A stretch of DNA of 64,000 bases from Cymbomonas tetramitiformis (lineage: Eukaryota; Chlorophyta; Pyramimonadophyceae; Pyramimonadales; Pyramimonadaceae): positions 1 through 64,000 of the forward strand of contig LGRX02035455.1 of the NCBI GenBank assembly GCA_001247695.2, given 5' to 3'. Within the stretch, counting starts at the first letter, position 1. The number at the start of each line of letters is the position of its first letter. The notes under the pieces were generated by a model. That model was not told the DNA's origin, did not search any database, and was given only the letters and a program-made list of their open reading frames with translations. The position numbers and the translations under genes were made by a program. Positions 1 through 12,400 of the stretch are shown here, in pieces.

Positions 1-383
1 GGTGAGTACAATGGGCAGGGGGGGCGACCGCGAGGGGCTGGGATGGTGAGTACAATGGGCAGGTGCAGCTGAATTGTTCACTAAAATCCGGAGCCTTGCA
101 GTGTGCCTGTCTCACAGAAGCGGAGGGATCATCCGATTGCCAAGTGGAGGCCATTGGGCATGGGAGTGGGCAGGGAGGAGATGGGCTGTCTGGGTGAGAG
201 AGAAGGGTTGGGCATGGAAGAGCTGGCTGGGGATGTGTGGAGGAGCCCATCATCTGCGCCTTGCGACCTTGCCCGGAGGCGGGGCTGGCCCCCTGCACCT
301 TTCTCCGCCCGCATGCGCGCTCCATGTATGCTTTGAGACCTTGTCCACAGGCAGACCTTGAGCCCCCTCGAACTCCCCTGCAG

Positions 384-462
384 GGGCTATGGTGCCAACG
401 AGGACACCATCGGCGTGGAGGCGCCGCTGAAGATTCCTGCACCGGGCCATGACCCCTTTCCT
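384..462 (+). CDS. Gene 1 exon
   Basis: The acceptor is ccctgcag and the donor is gtgagt. The block reads GYGANEDTIGVEAPLKIPAP followed by GHDPFP after one leading base. It is the first convincing exon in the window. Earlier exons may lie upstream of base 1. Confidence 0.5.
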
Positions 463-3400
463 GTGAGTTAGCCTTTGCCTCCACAAATACAGTGTATATG
501 AATGTATATTTTATATGTTTCTTTATGGCCAATCCTGCCTATATAACTGGACTAAGAGTTATATCCATATATAAACCCACATGGTCCCATATGTATACAA
601 TATATATATATATGTGTGTGTGTGTATACTTCGAAGTACATATATATATATATATATATACTTATGCTTTGTTAAGGATAGTGCGTTGGGCTCTGCTTCC
701 CCACTCACTTTGTCTGCCAGACAATGCCCCCTGAACTCGTCGTGAGGAGACCAGGTGACTGCTGCTGAGGCTGCCGGTCAGATGGGGTCTCGAGAGCCCT
801 CATCGCGAGCGCCACTGCCACGCTCGCACACACGTGTAGATGGCGGCCTGCTGGTGAATATCTGATGGGGCTTGAGGGGCCATGCGCCTGCCTGCTGCAG
901 TACGAGGAGCTGGACACGGACATCGCGTGGGCCAACCTGGTGGCCGGCCTCCCCAAGGATCTCGACCAGTGGGCGGTGCGTCTTGCTCTGCTTCCTCGGC
1001 ACTTCAGTCACCGCTCGAGGAGCCTGAAGAAGGCGACTGGCGGAGGTGTTGACAGGGGCGCGTGCGTAGATGGTGGAGGTGTTTACAGGGGCGCGTGCGT
1101 AGATGGTGGAGGTGTTGACAGGGCGCGTGCGTGGGTGGTGGAGGTGTTGACAGGGGGCGCGTGCGTAGATGGTGGAGGTGTTGACAGGGCGCGTGCGTAG
1201 ATGGTAGAGGTGTTGACAGAGGAAGCGTGGCGATGGTGGAGAGGTGTTGACAGGGGCGCGATGCGTAGATGGTGGAGAGTGTTGACAGGGGCGCGTGCGT
1301 AGATGGTGGAGGTTGTTGACAGGGCGCGTGCGTAGATGGTGGAAGTGTTGACAGAGGGGGCGCGTGCGTAGATGGTGGAGGTGTTGACAGGGGCGTGCGT
1401 AGATGGTGGAGGTGTTGACAGGGGCGCGTGCGTAGATGGTGGAGGTGTTGGCAGGGGCGCGTCGTAGATGGTGGAGGTGTTGACAGGGGGCGCGTGCGTA
1501 GATGGTGGAGGTGTTGACAGGGCGCGTGCGTAGATGGAGGAGGTGTTGACAGGGCGCGTGCGTAGATGGTGGAGAAGTGTTGACAGGGGCGCGTGCGTAG
1601 ATGGTGGAGGTGTTGACAGGGCGCGTGCGTGGGAATGGTAGAGGTGTTGACGAGGGGCGTGCGTAGATGGTGGAGGTGTTGACAGGGGCGCGTCGTAGAT
1701 GGTGGAGGTGTTGACAGGGGCGCGTGCGTAGATGGTGGAGGTTGTTGACAGGGCGCGTGCGTAGATGGTGGAGGTGTTGACAGGGCGCGTGCGTGGATGG
1801 TGGAAGTGTTGACAGGGGGCGCGTGCGTAGATGGTGGAGAATTGTTGACAGGGCGCGTGCGTAGATGGTGGAGGTGGTGACAGGGGCGCGTGCGTAGATG
1901 GTGGAAGTGTTGACAGGGGCGCGTGCGTAGATGGTGGAGGTGTTGACAGGGCGCGTGCGTAGATGGTGGAGGTGCTGACAGGGGCGCGTGCGTAGATGGT
2001 GGAGGTGTTGACAGGGGCGCGCCCGTAAGTGGTAGGGAGCAACTTCAGGCTTCCTGTGCGCCCTTTGTGAGCAGGGGAGAAACGATAGAGCAGCTTCTGG
2101 GCCAGTTATACCCTGTCACTGCTACGTGCTCAAAGATCTCTACTGGCTGCATGTGTCGGTTGTGTGCCGCCCCAGGGCATCCTCGAGACTCCCCCCCTTC
2201 CCGTGCTTCTCACCGAATGGCTCTGCTCCTGAAACAACTTTGTAGAAACGGGTGGCGACTGTGGCTTGGGAAGCATCCCTCGGGCCAGCTGGGACCACCT
2301 GCCTGCGTATAGCCCAGATCAGCACTATTAAAGCCTAGAGTCCACCGAGTGCCTGGCATAATGGATTTGAATTTATGTCTCGTGTACAAGGAGTGCGGGG
2401 GCCCCGTGGGACACGTGACATTGGCCAGAAAATGTGTATGCTGAAGACCTTCAAGTTGCTTCAGAGTGATGACAAGGAATCCGAGGTTCGCCATCTCCTC
2501 TCCCCCCTCTTTTTGCTCCCCGTCAACCCCCTTGATGCTATACCCTTCCACAACCCCTCAAGTCTCCATGACCCCCCCTCCTAGGCCTCTTTGGCTCTCT
2601 CTTTCCCCCGTGCCATCGTCCCTCTTGCTTCGTTGGCAATGGCTGGCGTTGGCTGATGCTGCGTCATCGACGGTGCGCCGCTTATAGCTCACCTTCCCGG
2701 CAAGCTGCTCCTGCTGGGAGTATCCTCGTCTTGTGTTGACGAACTTGCACCCACCACGGTGAACCTTTGCCCGTGTTGGTAAAACTCGTCTCGTGTTGGT
2801 GAACAGCCGCCGTCAACCTCTTCTTGCAGTGCCCAGCCTGTTCTGGCATACGGTTCTAAGTGCTACGGATGCCGCGGTCCCTCGTGCGAGCACCGCTCTC
2901 CGGACCGCTTGTCTAATACCATCAGGGAGGGTCCTTGACCGCCGGATCTTCTGCTGTGTGGCAAGCCTGGCATTTTGCACCGCCGGATCTTCTGCTGTGT
3001 GGCAAGCCTTGCATTTTGCACCGTCGGATCTTCTGCTGTGTGGCAAGCCTTGCGTTTTGCAAGACCCACATCAAGAGAGAGGTGCTCCACTTGTGCTCGC
3101 GCGTGGAGCCCGCAGTGGGTGTTGGTATGCCATATGCATTGGCAGATATAGTGTTTTTTTCAATACCTCCCTGGGAGACCTCCCTGGGGGACGCCTCTGC
3201 GCTCTGCCTGCCGTGAGGTAAGCCGTGGAACGGCTCCGAGGCGAGGCAGGAGAGCGAGGATGGGCAACAGGGCGGCAAGGCTAATCTGGGGAAGCAATAG
3301 TGCGTGCTGATGGGGCGCGGCGGTGGCGGGTGCAGATCACGGCGTAAGACTTTGTTTGCGATGGTCGGAGAGAAAGTGGCTCAGGGACGTGTTTGATCAA

Positions 3401-6400
3401 GAGGTGATGCCCTCAGCTGCTCTCATTTGTACCCTCCCCTTCCCCCCTATCCTCTGGGCCCCTCGTGACCCCATTGCTGCCTGCTACATCCTACCTCTTC
3501 CCCGGTTCTTGACACACAGCGATGAAGTCAAGCCATCACCGAGTGTCTGGAACAGCGCCAGCAAGCGCTACGTTCCGGCGTCTCTCGGGCGTCCCAAGGG
3601 GGGGGGGCGCTCGGTGTTCGGAGGGGCGCAGCACCCCATGTGCAGATGTGATGTGCCCCCCTTGCACTGATGCTATCTGCGTGCCACCACCCCCCTCCCC
3701 TTGCGCTCAGGCCATATATCTGCGTGCCCCCACCCCTCCCCTTGCGCTCAGGCCTTATATCTGCGTGCCCCCACCCCTCCCTTCTGGCTCAGGCCATATC
3801 TGCGTGCTCCCACCCCCTCCCCTTGCGCTCAGGCCATATATCTGCGTGCCCCCACCCCCTCCTTGCGCTCAGGCCATATATCTATGCACCCGTTGTTGTG
3901 TGAATTGAACGGCTACCCTTGATTAAGACCCCTCCTATAATGGCAAGGGAGTGGAGGGAAGGGGTGAGGGGGGTGAAGAGTGAAAAGGCGGTGGCAAAGT
4001 GGGGGGAGCGCATAACGCGCATGAAGGGAGCGCTCATGCCAGGGTCCCGGGATGCTTCAGCCAACATGGGGGGTCTTGTGGGGAGTGCTCTGGGCTCAGG
4101 TGCTGGAGCTGATCCTCGGCCGGATGGCGGAGCGCGCGGTGGCCAACCCGGAGATGGCGCACTGGCTGGCGTGCACGCTGCGGTTCCTCGTGAAGTTCAA
4201 GAACGCTGACGGGCGCCACTACCCTCCCTTCGAATATGCCGAGGAGCTTCTGCATCTTCATTTGCTTGAGCGCATCGGTGGCCCCCGGGCCCCTCTCCGT
4301 GCATCTGCTGCAGATTGGGGGCGGGGCGGAGGGCACCTCATGGGTGTTGGAGGCCATGCTACCGCATCACGCTTTGGAACAGTTTGTCATTGGTGGCGCT
4401 CGCACGCTGTCAAATTAGTACTGGATGCCCACGCCCTCGTAGAGAATGATATCCGAGCCCTGTTCAAGGTTTTCCAGTGTGCCAGCTACATGCTCGACTG
4501 CGTTTGAGTCACCAAGACCGTAGAATGCTGCATCATCGTTTGGACACTCGCCGGTCCTGCCATCCGCGCCCAGTCCTCCCGCCCCTCCGCGCACACCACA
4601 CACCCCGCACGCACCGGATGCGTATCTCTTCAGCGCCCCCCCAACAAATAGCATGCAGCCCTGGGCTTTATGCTGCGGTCGTACCGAGGTGCTGATCCCG
4701 GTGCCAGGCATCTCCCATGCCGCCCGAGTCTCTCCCCATGCCGCCCGAGTCTCTCCCCATGCCGCCCGAGTCTCTCCCCATGCACAGGCGGCAGCCAGGC
4801 GCATCCCGTGTGCAGATGGTAGCGGCTAAGCCCGCTTATATGGGAATACAATCCGAGTGTTACATTGAAGGGCGAGGTGGACGGAGCGGATGCAGGCGAA
4901 CAAGTGCTGCGCCCAATGCTGGATTGCTCACGCACACACGACGCCGCCATGTGCCAGGCTCTCATCACAAACATCTCACTGTGCACAAGCGCGCTCAAAA
5001 CCACCAAGGAAATCCGACGCTGGTACTCCCTGCAGTCCAATCAGACGCGGACACGTGGATCCGCCCGGCACCAGCCCGGTGAGCGTCCCTGTGTCCCCAC
5101 CCCAGCATCCCCAACATATGTGTGGTGTGATTGCCCTCATGGCATAACCATGGAGCAACGGGTCCCGTCCATCGACCGTGAGCCACTGGGGGGCATGCCA
5201 GCAGGGTCCGCTTACTCCGTAACCCAGAGACCAACAATTGTTGGGTTGGGCGATGATCGGTCACATCGTATCATCTTTCCATGCTGCTTTGCATCTGGGT
5301 TGGCAATATGTATGAGTTGGTGGTAACTTGTCACGGCCCCGCCCTGCTCCTGATTTGCCACTGGGATGATCCACATCCACTGGGATGATGGTGGGCTGGC
5401 TTATGTCGGCTGATCTCATGCCGTTCAGTGTGTGCATCTGCCACTGTGAAGTGCTGCCTGCAGGCTGAACTTCCTTCATTCGCGGTTGAGCTCTTGGCGT
5501 CTGCGGCAGGGGACGCGCTCCGCCGGCGCTATGCTCCAAAATATGACCTTCTGGACTCGCAGGTGCGTGCCAGCGGGCCTTCATACGGCAAACCGTTGGC
5601 AGTGCACAGTACGCCCCGGCAGTTGAGTGTGCCGGGAAAGCCGCTACAGGGCATATATGCCACGTGCATTGACGGCACAGGTAGTGACCGATTGCGAGGA
5701 TCTGATTTTGGCGGTAACATGTGAGCTCACCCTGTTGCGTAGCCAGGGGCTTCATGATGACCTTGCGCACTCATCTGACGGCAGCCAGGGGCTTCATGAT
5801 GACCCCGCGCACTCATCTGACGGCAGCCAGGGGCTTCATGATGACCCCGCGCACTCATCTGACGGCAGCCAGGGGCTTCATGATGACCCGCGCACTCATC
5901 TGACGGCAGCCAGGGGCTTCATGATGACCCCGCGCACTCATCTGGACAGCAGCCAGGGGCTTCATGATGACCCCGCGTTACTCATCTGACGTGCAGCCAG
6001 GGCTTCATGTGATGACCCCCACTCATCTGACGGTCAGGCCGCTGATGACTCCGCGCACTCATCTGACGGCAGCCAGGGGCTTCATGATGACCCCGCGCAC
6101 TCATCTGACGGCAGCCAGGGGCTTCATGATGACCCCACGCACTCATCTGACGGCAGCCAGGGGCTTCATGATGACCCCACGCACTCATCTGACGGTTTTC
6201 GATGAATCTGACACGCGTGCCCACTCTGTAGCCATGCACGCTTCAGACAGTGACGATGCTGTTGTATGCCTCGTCAGCTGCTCGCGAGTCATTAGGGAAA
6301 GGGGCCAAACCGCCGCATGTGCAGGTAGGTGGTGGCGTTGCCCCACCGCCTGTGGTGGCATACTCTGTGACGCCGCCCTGCCGGGGTCGCCACGCGGCCC

Positions 6401-9400
6401 CGCCCTAATGGTCAGCGAGCGCTCTGCCGTGGCTCGCAGGTTATGGTGGATCTTCTGCTGCACATGGGGCGAGAGGAGCTCGGGAAGGACGAGGCCCCAG
6501 AAATCAAACAGCTAAGGCACGACACTGCAGACGCCGCCATCCAGGTGTGCGTGACCACTACTCTCGCCCCCTCTATCCTCAGGCTGCCGGCCCCACTCGA
6601 ACATACCCTCCCATCGTGTTCCTCCTTATTCGACAACCTCTTTCCTACCCCTCCTGCTGCCGCCCTCCAGGTCTTGAGCATCCGAAAGCGTCGCGTTCCA
6701 GCTGTGGCTGTCTTGCAGGCCTGCCCCATCCAGCTGCCGCCCCTTGAATGGCTGTCTTGCAGGCCTGCCCCATCCAGCTGTCGCCCCTTGAATGGCTGTC
6801 TTGCAGGCCTGCCCCATCCAGCTGCCGCCCCTTGAATGGCTGTCTTGCAGGCCTGCCCCATCCAGCTGTCGCCCCTTGAATGGCTGTCTTGCAGGCCTGC
6901 CCCATCCAGCTGTCGCCCCTTGAATGGCTGTCTTGCAGGCCTGCCCCATTCAGTCAGTTCCATTCTGCACACTTTCTGAGGGGACCACCGCCCCTGTCTA
7001 TGCTTCCTCAGCGCACTTCGTTTACTTGCTCACTGCCGAGCTGGGAAACTTCCAGACTAAGTAGCGCCAAGGAGAGGGGGCGCATTGAAGGACGGTCAGA
7101 GCGGGCATCGGGAGTTGGAGCGCCCATGCGACGTGGGAGGCTGAGGAAGGAGTGTGCGCTGAGCAGTGTCTGTTGATGTACGTGAGCATCAAGGAGGAGA
7201 ACAAGCAGTACCTCGCAATTGCGGAGCCTCCGCTGCTCGCCAAGGTCGCCATGGAGGTGGGCAAGCCAGGTACGGCGCCATCGCCACGTGGCGCGCGCTT
7301 AACCTTCTGGGAATGTATGCGGCAAGATGCTGTCCCGTGACTTTGCTTCCAGCTTGGAGATTTCCTGGGCACTGCTGTCATCTGGCGGGCCTGTGAGTCT
7401 GGCGGGCCTGTGAGTCTGGCGGGCCTGTGAGTCTGGCCGGCCTGTGAGAAGCTGCGGCGAGGCGCTGGCGCCGTCCACACTGGTCCACTCGACGCGGGGC
7501 GGAGCCCGCTGCTGGCCCGTTTGCGACCATTTGAAGCCGGCGGAGTGACGTGGAGAAACATGGAGCCATCTTGCCTCGATCCGCGATTGTCTCAGGATAC
7601 TTCCTGTAGACTTCCTTGGAGCTCCCCGCAGTCGTCCAAGAACAGCTGCGCTCGATGTCTTCGGCCCCAAAGGGAAGGCAGCACTTGCCGGGCGGGGCTT
7701 TGCGAGTGAAAAGAGATGCGCACAAATGGAGCGATGCCGCATCTGCCACCCGCTCCGATGAATGCAGCTTGCTCCGAGTCCTCCCCGCGTTTGGCCTGCG
7801 CGAAGCCATAGCTTGAAATCATCCCCCGGAGTTGGCTTTGTGTGGAGTCTTTGGACTGTGGGCTGGTGCTCCAGGCGCCAGTGCTGGCGCTGGAGGTAGG
7901 GCAGTGACCGTGGTGAGCCGCGTGCCCTGATGCGCGTGCGGTGACGGGTGGTCCCTGCAGCTGGGCTGTATACACACAACATGCAGCAGGGCGTGGCAGC
8001 TCTTCTGTCGCAGTACTGCCGGAACGCGGGGGACCGGCAGATGCTCTACCGCCAGATCGTATCCTTGCTCTGCGAGAAAGCCCCCACTTTCGAGCAGGCA
8101 TCGCCTGACGAGCAGCTCGCCATGAAGACGGCCTCCGCATCGAGCCGCCGACAACTGGCGGCGCTGCAGCCGCGAACCCCCGAGTGTGACTGGATCGAGG
8201 TCCTCGTGCGGGTGTGCGCCTCTCCTGGCCCGTGTCCTCCGCCTGGCTCGAGGGGCCCTTGCGCTCGTGTGCCGCCCCGCCCCACCCCCTTCCCCTCCTC
8301 CGATTGGCTGAGGGCTAGCACAGCGCCGCGGCTCACATATCAGAAGGGAATGCCAGAAGGCTCGGGAGATGGCTCTCTCGAAAGACTCGGGCCTCAGCGG
8401 AAATCACCTACCAGAAGTTCACCGTATGTATCCGTTCGCTTGATGTGTGGGTTCGGACCCTTTAGGCGCTCCCCATGTCTCTCAGTGTGGGGCCGTGCCG
8501 CGGCCTGGCCGTGCTGTTGCAAGCTGCACTCATCCACGTGGGTGTTGGCTGGCCTGAGTGTGGCGAGGGTGCTGCGCGCCTCTGGCTGGGCGCGCTCTGC
8601 AGAGGATGCCGACGATGAGTGCGATGACGAGGAGGATGAGCTCGCGGCTGTACAGTCCGTCCGACGAGGAGCGCGGGGAATGGCAAGGGTGTCAAGAGCT
8701 GGTCGACTCCGTGGGGCTGGTGGTCTGGGGGCTGGTGCTGAGCTTAGTGGAGGGGGCGAACGGGCGCATCGCGAGCGTCTCGGACAGCTTCGTGTTCGTC
8801 TCCTTCAAGGAGGACCACTTCAAGAAGCTCTCGCAGTTGCTGCGCACGATCGACGATATGGAATTCACCGTGGGCAGCCGCACTATTGCCGCCACCCTCG
8901 CTGCCACCACGAGCCACGGCAAGGTGAGGCTGCAGGCCACCCAGGCCACCCTCTCTGCCACCACGAGCCACGGCAAGGTGAGGCTGCAGGCCACCCAGGC
9001 CACCCTCTCTGCCACCACGAGCCACGGCAAGGTGAGGCTGCAGGCCACCCAGGCCACTCTCTGCCACCACGAGCCACGGCAGAGTGAGGCTGCAGGCCAG
9101 GCCACCCGGCGCGGCGCAGGGAGCTCGTCAAGGGCATGGTGCTGAGCGCAGTGGCGCAGGATGATTGGGAGGTGTTCGCGGCGACCTGCAGAATCCGGTC
9201 ATCGTTGGCGGTGAGGAGTGCTTAGCGAGGTGACGGGATCCGACGGCTGTGGGGAGTGCTGAGCGGGGTGACGGGAACCGACGGCTGTGGGGAGTGCTGA
9301 GCGGGGTGATGTGTGCCGGGAGTGCAGTCGGCGGGGGTGATGATGGCGATGGAGAAGGTGAAGTATCCCCCGCGGAAGGTGACAAAGGCGGTGCAGCGGG

Positions 9401-12400
9401 GAATCGGGCTGGACACGGGCTCGCTGATGATGCACGAGTCCTTCGAGGGTGCAAACTTCCCCCTCCTCGCTTCCCCGCCCCTGCCTTGCTCACCCCCTTC
9501 TGCCACCCCCCATCACACCTTCCGGGTGCCCCTACGCCTCCACTCACAGCAACGTAGCGCGCTCCTGGCAGCGCTCTTCGCCTAGCGTCCCCAGCTCCCT
9601 TCCGTATATCCAATCTTTCGAGAAAGATGGCACCTTTGTTTGGGTTTGAATTTGAGTTCGAGTTTGAGGGGGGTGGGGGGCATCATGCACAGGGATTCAG
9701 AGCTGTGGCTTGGCCATGATGGGCTTCCTCTCACGATTTGTCAAGGACTCCACAAGCAGGTGGACACTCACTCTTGACACCTCCGCCCGGCGCAGCGGCA
9801 GAGCCCCCCCCCGATACCCCTCCCAGGCAGCCGCTCGCCGTGCAGCAGGTGGGAATGCCGTTGGTGAAGTTGGGGGATGGGGTGGGGGCGGGGGTTGACA
9901 GAGGCCCGCACGCTCCGGACATGGACATGCTGCAGGGGATGTACCGAGGGCAACTGCTCCGAGAGGGGGTGCTGCAGGAAGTGCTGGAGGTGCCGGGCCC
10001 CTTTGGAGCTGGCTTCCCTTGCCGTGCCTCACGTGCCTTCTGATCGGTCGCTGCGTCTGGTTCAGTTTTCTCTCCGAGTCATTGGCCAACAACGTGAACC
10101 GTGGGGGTGGCGGCAGGTCCGTCTCGCCGATCTGCGCGACGACATGGTGGGCGCGGTGGCGGCGACGAGCATGTATCTCTGCGCGCGAATTGGCGTGGAG
10201 CCAAGCACCGATGCCGTTGCCGCGCTCTTCTCTGATAACGTGCATCCCGGCTGCCCCCCGCCCCCCTTCAGTCGCCCCAGCCCCTGCCTGGAGGCGCGTT
10301 GCCAGTCACTCTTAGCACGCCGCATCGGACATCCGCCGGAGCGCTGAGGATTTAGGGTTTTTAGGGTTTTAGGGTTTACCGCGCCGGGTGGTTCGGCGGG
10401 AGGCGCTGCAGGCGTACGCCAGCCGCTCGATGGACTCTGGCATTTCTCCGAGGGCACCGGGCATGGGTGCTCGCCAGCGCACCAATCAGCTCACCGGAGG
10501 TGTTTCCTGAGCCCTCCGAGTGCCCCCCCCCCTCCCTGCTGTTCTACACCTGCCGAGAGCTCGAGGCAGAGGATCGATCATCAGTGCTGCACATCGCGGT
10601 TTGGAGTAGACCATTGCCATATCCTGGGAGGAGGCGCACATGGGAGAGGTTTGGATGCATTCCGGCCCTGTTGGGAATCTGTATGCTGCCACAGCCCCTT
10701 CCCCATGAACGTGACCGCAGGAAGGTGCCACCTCAGGGGACTGCATGAGCGAGTGGCCGACGGAGGATGAGGTGGACGGCCTCATGCGCATTATCCAGCA
10801 GCTCCTGGGAGCTAAGGTCCCCACTGCCAGGTTCTTGCTCGCCTCCCATCTCTTGTGCGTGCTCGCCTCCTGCATGTGCTCTTGCATGCGTCCGCCTGCA
10901 TCTCTGCACGCCTATTCCTGGCGACCTCGCTGTCTCCTTCTGCTATTCTTTAGGGCGGTGGCCTGTCCTGGACGCTCTCGAAACTTCTCAGCAATTACCG
11001 GAAGGTGGCCGGGGAGTTGCCTCAAAGGAGGCGTGGCTGCACTGCTGAGAATGCTGGCCTATGGTGAAGGAGAAATCCGGTGTTCAAAGCCTGCTCCAGG
11101 TGATCGGTGCGCCCTTTGCTGGTAAACGCGTATATGCAGTGAAGACGAGTGGGCTGGCTTGGGGGGACCTGGGGCGGGCAGGGCGTGCGCGGCGGCTGCG
11201 ATCTGGTGCATCTGCCGCAAGGAGGAGCATCGGATCAAGGTGGTGGAAGGCGGCGTGATCGACGCGCTGTTCCGGGCGCTGCAGAACTGCGCGCAGACCA
11301 TGCACAACATCGGTCAGCGTCTGCCTCCCAGGCCGATCCCTCCCGGCGTGCCGCGCGCCTCTGCGGCACGCATTCGGTCTCCAGGGAGTGTGAGGATAGC
11401 ACTCTTCGCGCCAAGTAGAACATGGAGCCTTCGCCTCCGATGAAGCACGAGAAATTCAAAATTTGAGGGGCTTCGAGATGAGAGGGGCTTCGAGTGTTGT
11501 GCAGATGCTCAGATGGTGGAGTGTTGTGCAGGGGGCAGCACTCGCGCAGCGTCCGCCTCGGGAGGGCAGCCAAGGGAGCCTTCAGTGAGGGAGTTGGACG
11601 AGGTGGATGTGATGGAGTGGACCTTGGCGGCGCTGTACTTGCTGACGGATCAGCCTGGCGTGGTGGAGAAGCTGCTCAAGGTCCAGGTGTGCCCTCGCTT
11701 GCAGCCCGCCAGGTGTCCTCGAGCACGGAGCAGGGCCCAGCGTCGGCAAGCTCCCTCGGTTGCCTCACCATTCAGGATTGATTACACATACCGACGCCGC
11801 TTCCGCCCTTCGATCAATGGATGGCGGACAGTAAATCGTGTGGCCCCCACCTGCCATTGCTTTGAGGGCGGGAGGGAGCCCGCTCGCCTGGGAAGCGAGA
11901 GCACCACCCAGTGACGATGAGTGGGAGGATGGGACCTCCGCTCGCAGGGGCGGCAGAGCGATATCGTGAGGGAACTGCAGACGGCGGGGTACGACCCGTC
12001 GGATTTTCTGGAAGCATCACAGGGCGGCAGTGGCACAGGGCTGGAGATTTTGGTGCAGGTGGTGCAGGAGCGCGGCGGAGGGTCCCGAACGGAACGGCTC
12101 AGCCGCAGCCGTGAGCTCTCCGTTATGCTGCTATGGCTCATGTGCTACCACTCCCGCGCCGCCATCTCGCAGCTCATCCACCTGGTGCGCCCTCCTCGCC
12201 GCCTCCGGATGCGTCGGAATGCCCTGCCTCCCGTCCCGCGTCAACCTCGTCCCGCGCCACGACATGCCCTGCTGACACGGCATGCCTCGCTGACACGGCA
12301 TGCCCTGCTGACGCGGCATGCCCTGCTGACGCGGCATGCCCCGCTGACGCGGCATGCCCTGCTGACGCGGCATGCCCTGCTGACGCGGCATGCCCCGCTG

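Noticed and set aside
1083..2042. A 319-codon minus-strand open frame rich in STIYARAP-type peptides
   Set aside because: It is produced entirely by the 36-38 bp minisatellite. Frame changes between copies and lack of any non-repeat sequence argue against a gene.
10349..10379. A chromosome end
   Set aside because: There are only three telomere-type units, flanked on both sides by ordinary gene sequence.
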